Of a stretch of DNA of 64,000 nucleotides, positions 58,101 through 64,000 are shown piece after piece. Numbering within the stretch: the stretch's first letter is position 1; each line of letters begins with the position of its first letter. The DNA lies in contig BSDZ01000114.1 of the NCBI GenBank assembly GCA_030268105.1, positions 372,001-436,000 on the forward strand, in the 5' to 3' direction. This DNA is from Volvox africanus (Eukaryota; Chlorophyta; Chlorophyceae; Chlamydomonadales; Volvocaceae). The position numbers and the translations under genes were made by a program. Under the pieces are notes generated by a model. The model worked only from the letters and a program-made list of their open reading frames with translations. It was not told the origin of the DNA and ran no database searches.

Positions 58101-61100
58101 TTATACGTATGCGTGGCGCACATGAGTCCTTCCTCTTATTTGGGCCGTTCTGGCTCCTGAGTGTGGTATCCGACTAGGCTGCCGTCGCTACCAGGAAGGT
58201 TCCCCGAATAGTTTGTATTGGGCTGAACAGCTTGCTTTCGGTAAGCCCACCTCTCACCCCTCCCTCTAACCTATCTCCTTAATTGCGTGGCTGCTTGGCA
58301 CCCGGCCGATGGCAACCTGCCGTCTGCATGTCCCCGTGGCAATTAACAATACCCCCTCGCGCCCTCTTTCTCCCCTCTCCCTCCTCTCTTGCGTGCCTTG
58401 TGCGCCACAGGCCATCAGTGCCTGGGGTGAGGCCGCAGCACAGCGTCGTGCCACTCGCAGATGGCACCTGGCTCTATGCAGGCGACTGACAGGGCAGCGG
58501 TTAAGGTAGGGTACAGAGGGGGCTGAGGATTTGGGTGAGGCTGAGACTGAGGCTGGGGGATAAAACAGGATTGGGATGAAACTTGCTCAACATTACCTTG
58601 GCCTCACATCGGCCATGCGCTACTCACGACGTCCTTTTTGACCTCCATAACATCATCATCCCAAGTTTCACAATCGCTATCATAACCGCAACCTGCCTCC
58701 CTTTTTGCCACTTTGCAACTCGATGAAGTGAACTCCACCAGCTCGTCAGTCACATCCCTATCTGGATCCGCCGCAGGCGTATTTTAACAGAATGGAAGGA
58801 AATTGCCGCCGAGCTCCGATCCCTCCGAGTTGAGGCAGATCTGCGTTTCGGCGCCCGCCAGTCCGCCCTCATCGCGACTTGCTTCGCCGGCTGGTCGGAT
58901 ATGGTGCGGCTGCTGAAAGCCGCTCGGGCTGCTGCAATGACCCGGGGGTCGATCGCAGACCACGCACTTCTGCTACATGCTATGGATTCCTGGCACACCG
59001 CAGTGGCACACGCGCGGCGCGCGGCGGCGCAGGCGGAGGCAATGGCAGCGCGGCGCGCGGCCGCAGTGCTGCCCGCAACACTACGGGCGTGGGCAGCGGT
59101 GGCGTGTGAGGATGAGACGCGGAGGCTGCAGCTGGCGGCGTTGCGAAACCTCGTGCACCGCCGCCGTCTCGCGTTCACAAAGCGCACTTTTGAAGTAAGC
59201 GTCTGCGGGGAGATTGAAACTGATGCTGGTACTCGATTCGCGAGCGAGAGGGAAAGTTACGGAGATTAACAGTTTCTTTGCGTACTTCATAACTTGATCG
59301 CAACGCTTGCATCCTCCCTGCAGCATCCTCCTCTTCTCCTCTTCGGCTGTATGGCACGGCTTTCTCGCCTCTTGTCATCCAGAATCCCCCTCCTCCCCCT
59401 ACACACACACCGACGCCTCTTCTGACGCCCAGGCGTATGACATAATGGTTCGGTTCCTTCCGCCTCCCCGCAGGCCTGGCGTGATGTGGTTCTAGACCGT
59501 CAGGCCCGCGACGACGAATTGCGCCGCTGCATAAAGCGCAAGAAGCTGGCATTCGGCCTATTTAAGCAATGGTACTGGGAGGCCTTCGACTCGGATGTGC
59601 AGGTGTGTGCCTGTGTGCTTGCCCCTGATGCTGCCCTCTTCGCGTAACGACAAGGATAAGATCCTCTTGGTTCGATTCTTAGAGTCCGTTTTACCCGACG
59701 TCGTCTCATTCGGGAAGAGTTAGAAGGAATATGGTCGCCATCCCTTGCTCAGAAATCCAAAATCTGCCAATCCGTCCCCCCTAGCATCCAAATCCAAACC
59801 CAACCCAATGCAGTCCGCCTATCATCGCTAACCCACTCTCCCATACAGTTTTCGCCTTCAGCTGCAGTTTTGGTATTTTCACGCTGTGGATGCCTCCTCT
59901 TTTCCTGTCTCCCATCCGGCCGCCCGGGCCTGGCGCTTTCTACCTCCTTCCTCGCCACGTCCTCCCTCAGGCCACCATCTGGCGCATGTTCCACACCACT
60001 GACCCCGCGGCGCACAGTCCCGAGCCCTCCTCTCGAGTGCCGCCCAGCCTCCGCCAGCCCCCCCAACCCCCTCAGTCTCCCCTGCAGCCACTGCCCTCTT
60101 ACCTCCTGCAGCACCAACAGTGGGTCAGCCGCCGCACGGGCACCTCCTACGGGCCGGCAGGCTCCGCCAGGTAAGGCCCAATTGGGGGAAGGCGCGGACA
60201 GGGCCTGGCCGATCTTACCCAGTGGTGTGGGATGGGGGAGTCAGGTGTGGGTAGGCGCGTGTGCTGTTACCTAAAAGAGTATAGACAGGTGGCATTACGC
60301 ATGAGAGAATGGGGAACTTCTGGAGTCTTCGGGTCCGACAGGTGCGCGGGTTGCTATTTCGAGAGTGCCAGATGTGGTTGATGTCGGAGGGCGGTTGGGT
60401 AATATGACCCTCTGCCTATCCTGCGTACCGTCACGTTCCGGTACACACCGGCATAATCCAATACACGGCTGCCCGGCAGCCTCGCCATGCCTCCCCCCTC
60501 TTACCGCTGGTGGTGATGGGCTCGCAGGGCAATGGACCTGCCGGCCCTGGAACCGGGGCTGCAAGATACAGCCGGGCTGGAGGCTGGCAGCAGTGGCGAG
60601 ATAACACTTGCGGCCGCGGCGAGTTCTCGACCACGTGCCCTCCCAGCTCCCTCGGGGCGCCCAGCGTCCCCGCAGCACGATCAGCAGCAGCGGCAGCAGC
60701 ATTACCAGCAGCAACGGCAGGAGCACTCTCAGCAGCAGCAGCGGCAGGAGCAGCAGCAGCAACCAGTTCGGTCCACCCGAGGAGGGGCAGGGGGAACTTT
60801 GCCGCCGAGTGGAGGCAATGGGGGTGTCGCCCCGCATATCCAGTCACGGGCGCTCGGCGTCCCACAATCCTTGCCGTCCCCGACGATGTTGCCAGAAGCA
60901 GTTCGGACTCTCGCCTCCACGTTTGATGCCGTGGCAGCAGCGCAAAGGGCTCGCGCCAGGGGGCAGGTGGCAGCAACGCCGGTGGCCACTGCGGCTGGAG
61001 CTGCCGCCTCCACTTCTTCCACCGCTGCTGCCGCCAATAGCGGCAGTCGTACTTCCGCCGGTCCGCGATCCGCTGCCTATCCGGTGCTGCGCCCCACAGA

Positions 61101-62484
61101 CTCGTCGGGATCTGATCCGGATGATCTCCGAAATGTGGCGGCAGGAGCAAAGATCATTGTGTCGGCGCCGCCGCGGCGCCGGGCCCTCTCGTCCGCCACT
61201 CCCGCAGCGGGCCGTTCGACGCGGTCGTATGGTCACAACGGAACTGGGAACCCAGTGAGGAAATCCTCTTTAGGTACTATGACGGTCTCGTCTACTGCTA
61301 GGACTCCGGGAGTAGGTCGTACTTCCAGCAGCGCTGGCGCCGCTAATGCCTCCGCTATCACTACACGGCGCGCTGGTGCGTCGATGGATGTACGACGCCC
61401 GGTGACAGGTCGCAGCCCCGCGCGTGCTCCCGTTCTATCATCGTCATCTAAGGGTAGGGAGCGACTACCTGCATCCGGCGTCGACGCCACAGCAGCAGTC
61501 ACAGCAGCAGTCACAGCGGCCGCCGCAGCCATCACTCCACCTAGCCTGGAGGCAATGAGCGCTGCGCTTAACGTCATGATCCGCAGCCTGGACTTAGCAG
61601 CCGGGGCGGTGCACAGCAGCGCAGGAGTGGCCACACCAACGGCCAGTACTGGCACCGCCAGTGTGCATGGCGGCACAAACTCCACGACCGGCATCGGCCT
61701 TTCCGCCCGACCATCACGGATTACGATTAGCAGTGTCGGCAGCGCCGTTGGCCCGTCGTACGTGGTGTCGCGCGGCTCCGCTGACGGCTCAACAAGTATG
61801 GCGCCGTCTGCCGGCGGTGTGCTGCCCATCTCGCCGTTATCTCCCCTTCCCCACGCACAAGGCAACATCGCCGCCGGAGGTACTCCGGTCAGCAGCGGGG
61901 GCGTTAGCGGGGGCCGCAAACCCAGCGGCCTCGGTGGGCTGCCCGGTGTCGTACCGTCTTGGCGGCAAATCGCCATTAACCAATTATACAGCTGTGAGGA
62001 AGAGTGGTACGGTGACATGTACGGCGGTGATCTGGATTTAGTGGATTCAATCTACGTCGGCGTTCCTGGGGCAGCTTCGGGCCTCGTTACCCAGGGTTTG
62101 GCCGCGTCAGGGCCGACTAGCAGGAAGCGGAGAAGTGTGGAAAGCAGAGACTTGGATGGCGGCCTCGGCGGCGACATGGCCTCACATTTTCCAGTAACCC
62201 TAACCCTTTGTACACCGCTCGGCAGCGCTGCCGACGGCTTGAGTGCTTCCAGCGGCAGTCCCCGCGGCGCCCCTGGCACCCTGTGCTCCCGGCGCGTCAG
62301 CTCCGATGCCGATTCCGCAGTTGGTGTGTTCCCTAGGCATTCCATTTTCCAGAATGCCGTATTCCAACCCCGCGAAGAGGAGCGGTGCGAGGACGACGAG
62401 GAAGGACAGGAATATGGGGCTGCGCTTGAAGATGTCGCAGAAAGGTCGATGGAAGACGAGGACGAGGATGCTGCTGCTGCTTGA
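46193..62484 (+). CDS. Sfi1-like centrin-binding repeat protein
   Basis: Twenty-two exons join in phase: 46193-46595, 46820-46956 (tentative start), 47304-47411, 47676-47870, 48007-48150, 48590-48700, 49163-49332, 49556-49709, 50426-50704, 51182-51690, 52019-52208, 52758-54440, 55013-55182, 55809-56155, 56519-56630, 57245-57379, 57712-57934, 58411-58505, 58777-59194, 59474-59602, 59971-60170, 60528-62484; about 2622 residues. An acidic N-terminus precedes a globular-looking part (RLVFFNHNCGVWEQWDV, about 235-251). From about 400 to 1904 come some 25 helical repeats with the Sfi1 pattern (LxxW or FxxW then basic/Ala helix: ALEAWRDQVL, LLSWHAYAAQRRA, FREWRQLTA, LTFWRVAAHRR, FRVWRWAAE, FKQWYWEAF). 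Each such repeat binds one centrin in yeast Sfi1. A low-complexity Ala/Ser/Gly insert (about 860-1270) interrupts them, and 1905-2622 is a Ser/Ala/Gln-rich disordered tail ending in an acidic run. Expected at basal bodies or centrin fibres. Other IQ/coiled-coil proteins are less likely. Confidence 0.85.
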
Positions 62485-64000
62485 TTGGTGGATTGGTCAG
62501 CAGTTGGAGTTGCAGTGAGGGGCTCGAGAAGCCAATGGTCTTGCTAGGTCTTATCTTATCCGAAAGGTAAAATAGCTGGAGTGCTGGAGGGCGTGTAGCA
62601 GCAGGTCCTGGTAAAAGCTACGAAGAGGTCGAGTAGAACACGATGCTGATATCGGTGTCGATGTTGGTGTCTCTATCGTTGTCGGGCCAGCGGGCGGGCG
62701 GGCGCTGAGGATGAGTCATATTACACATGGTTCAGCAGTGCCGTGTGGTGAACTGTGTTCGCACCCCCCTGGGGCCGGGTAAGCCCTGAACAATCTCGGG
62801 GAGCTGTGGGGCACTCAAAAAACACATCTCATCACCGTCATGGTCGTTGTTTCCGTCATCATCACAGTTCTTTCATGACAGGTAACGGCGTAGGGGTGTC
62901 ACGAGGCGGTAAAAGGCGTGGCCTCGGGGTGCATGTGCATGCGAAAGGTGGAGGTGCTCGAGTGGCATAGACGACGCCCGGGGATAGGTAGAGGGTATGT
63001 TAGCTCGCATCATCAAGGGTTGTGGTCCCTGTTGGCTGGGTGGTGGCCGCCAGGCAGGCAGACAGACAGGCAGGCAGGCAGAGGCGGGTGTCGGTGTGGG
63101 TATGGGTGTGGGTGTCGGTGTGAGTGCGTCCCTGTTGTTCACGTGGGAGGACGACCTCTCCCTCAGAGCGGTGAAATTAACAAAAATAGACACGAACAGG
63201 AGAGCCCCAACGGGTATTAATTCCTTACTCATGACGGGTAACCAGTGTTGATGACCGAACATGGTAAGTGGGTCGGTAGGCAGGAGTGGAGGGCGGGGGG
63301 GCAGGAGCGTGCCGATTGCTATCCGACTGCTACCTGCTCTGTTGGCCACCATTAAATCCTGCAGGCTGTCGCCAGGTGGCGGTACCTGGCCATGATGAGC
63401 CTAACGCGCTTCCGCCTCGTCATGTTCCGTCCCTTTGGCCCCGGCTGATTTCTATTTAAAAGCTGTGGCTCTGTGCCCCTCATGGGCGACCGTGATGGCG
63501 TTTTATTTATGTGACTATGTATTCATGATATTTGGACGCCGCTTACAGGCCACCAGCGGCCGCGAGTAGTGAAGGTGAAGGGCGATGTGCACAAGAGCAG
63601 TGCCGGAGCAGTCTCCGGATGTCTATCAACGGCCTTCGTGCGTCGCGGTGGGTGTGAGAAGTCTGGAAGTCAATCCCCTGGCATCGCATAATGCCGACGA
63701 AGAATCTATTACCGCACAGTCGGGGACATTTGAATGAGAAGGGGGCTCCAGTGGCGGGAGGTGTACAGATTTAGGTTTATAGGAAATGTAAGGGCATTAC
63801 CTGTTTTCTAAGTACGGCCGAAGACTGAGTTTAACCACAGACGCAGCAACAGCGGAGACAGCAGCCGTTAAGTGAAAAACGACTGCGACGGTCTTTAGCA
63901 GTTACCACCCTGTGCTTTTGTAACTCTGCTGGCAATTGTGAAACAGCGAACTTAGCCCACACCGGCTCTCGGGTATAATGACAGTGTATCCTATCATTGC
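62485..64000. other. 3' region of the Sfi1-like gene
   Basis: No further gene supported. Contains a small GGTGTC/TGGGTG array near 63085-63125, a caggcaggcagacaga tetranucleotide run near 63049-63082, and a plus-strand TGTAA at 63919-63923 that is the first candidate polyadenylation signal, implying a 1.4-kb 3'UTR if used. Confidence 0.45.
63049..63125. repeat. CAGG/CAGA tetranucleotide and GGTGTC hexanucleotide arrays
   Basis: About eight CAGG/CAGA units followed by degenerate GGTGTC/GGTGTG hexamers, similar in unit to the array at 143-232. Downstream of the Sfi1-like stop, presumed 3'UTR or intergenic. Confidence 0.8.

Noticed and set aside
1..64000. tRNA, rRNA, CRISPR or bacterial operon features
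   Set aside because: No cloverleaf arms with a GTTCRANNC box, no rRNA-like conserved blocks and no regularly spaced direct repeats with unique spacers were found by eye.

Overview
This window looks like nuclear DNA of a volvocine green alga (Volvox, Eudorina or Gonium type). The signs are short exons split by many GT-AG introns with gtgcgt/gtgagt/gtaagt donors, pyrimidine-rich acceptors, the volvocine polyadenylation signal TGTAA, moderate GC, many minisatellites and hexanucleotide arrays, Ala/Gly/Gln-rich proteins, and plant-like families next to basal-body and flagellate-type ones. No bacterial operon structure or CRISPR array is seen. All gene models were spliced by eye, choosing exons whose intron phases agree; a reader should treat exon edges as predictions.

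Layout: 1-890 holds the likely 3' end of a plus-strand gene. 891-7176 is mostly intergenic. 7177-10848 (minus) is a complete eight-exon bHLH transcription factor with a C-terminal ACT domain. 12110-20360 (minus) is a 13-exon F-box protein with a WD40-like propeller. 20864-21915 (minus) is a small orphan gene. 22000-29470 is repeat-rich: an 11-bp minisatellite with a 209-bp higher-order period, a CAG array, a GATAGT array, and scattered copies of a dispersed repeat. 29472-31682 (minus) is a six-exon glutathione S-transferase, followed upstream by fragments of an unknown minus-strand gene (31904-32567). 33724-36946 is a LINE 3' fragment plus a GAGTAA array, bracketed by 140-bp direct repeats. 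37387-39515 (plus) is a five-exon TPMT-type methyltransferase. 41318-45530 (minus) is BUB3, seven exons. 46193-62484 (plus) is a 22-exon Sfi1-like centrin-binding repeat protein of about 2622 residues.

How they fit together: BUB3 (spindle checkpoint) and the Sfi1-like protein (basal body/centrosome) are divergently transcribed from a shared 662-bp interval, so two mitotic genes may be co-regulated. The F-box/propeller protein is a candidate SCF ubiquitin-ligase receptor, and the bHLH-ACT protein a G-box-type regulator. GST and the TPMT-like enzyme are detoxification or sulfur-metabolism enzymes, each with an Arg-rich N-terminal extension that may target an organelle. The most unusual structural signals are an 8-bp minisatellite that itself forms the pyrimidine tract of a splice acceptor, and the 140-bp near-identical repeats around the LINE fragment.
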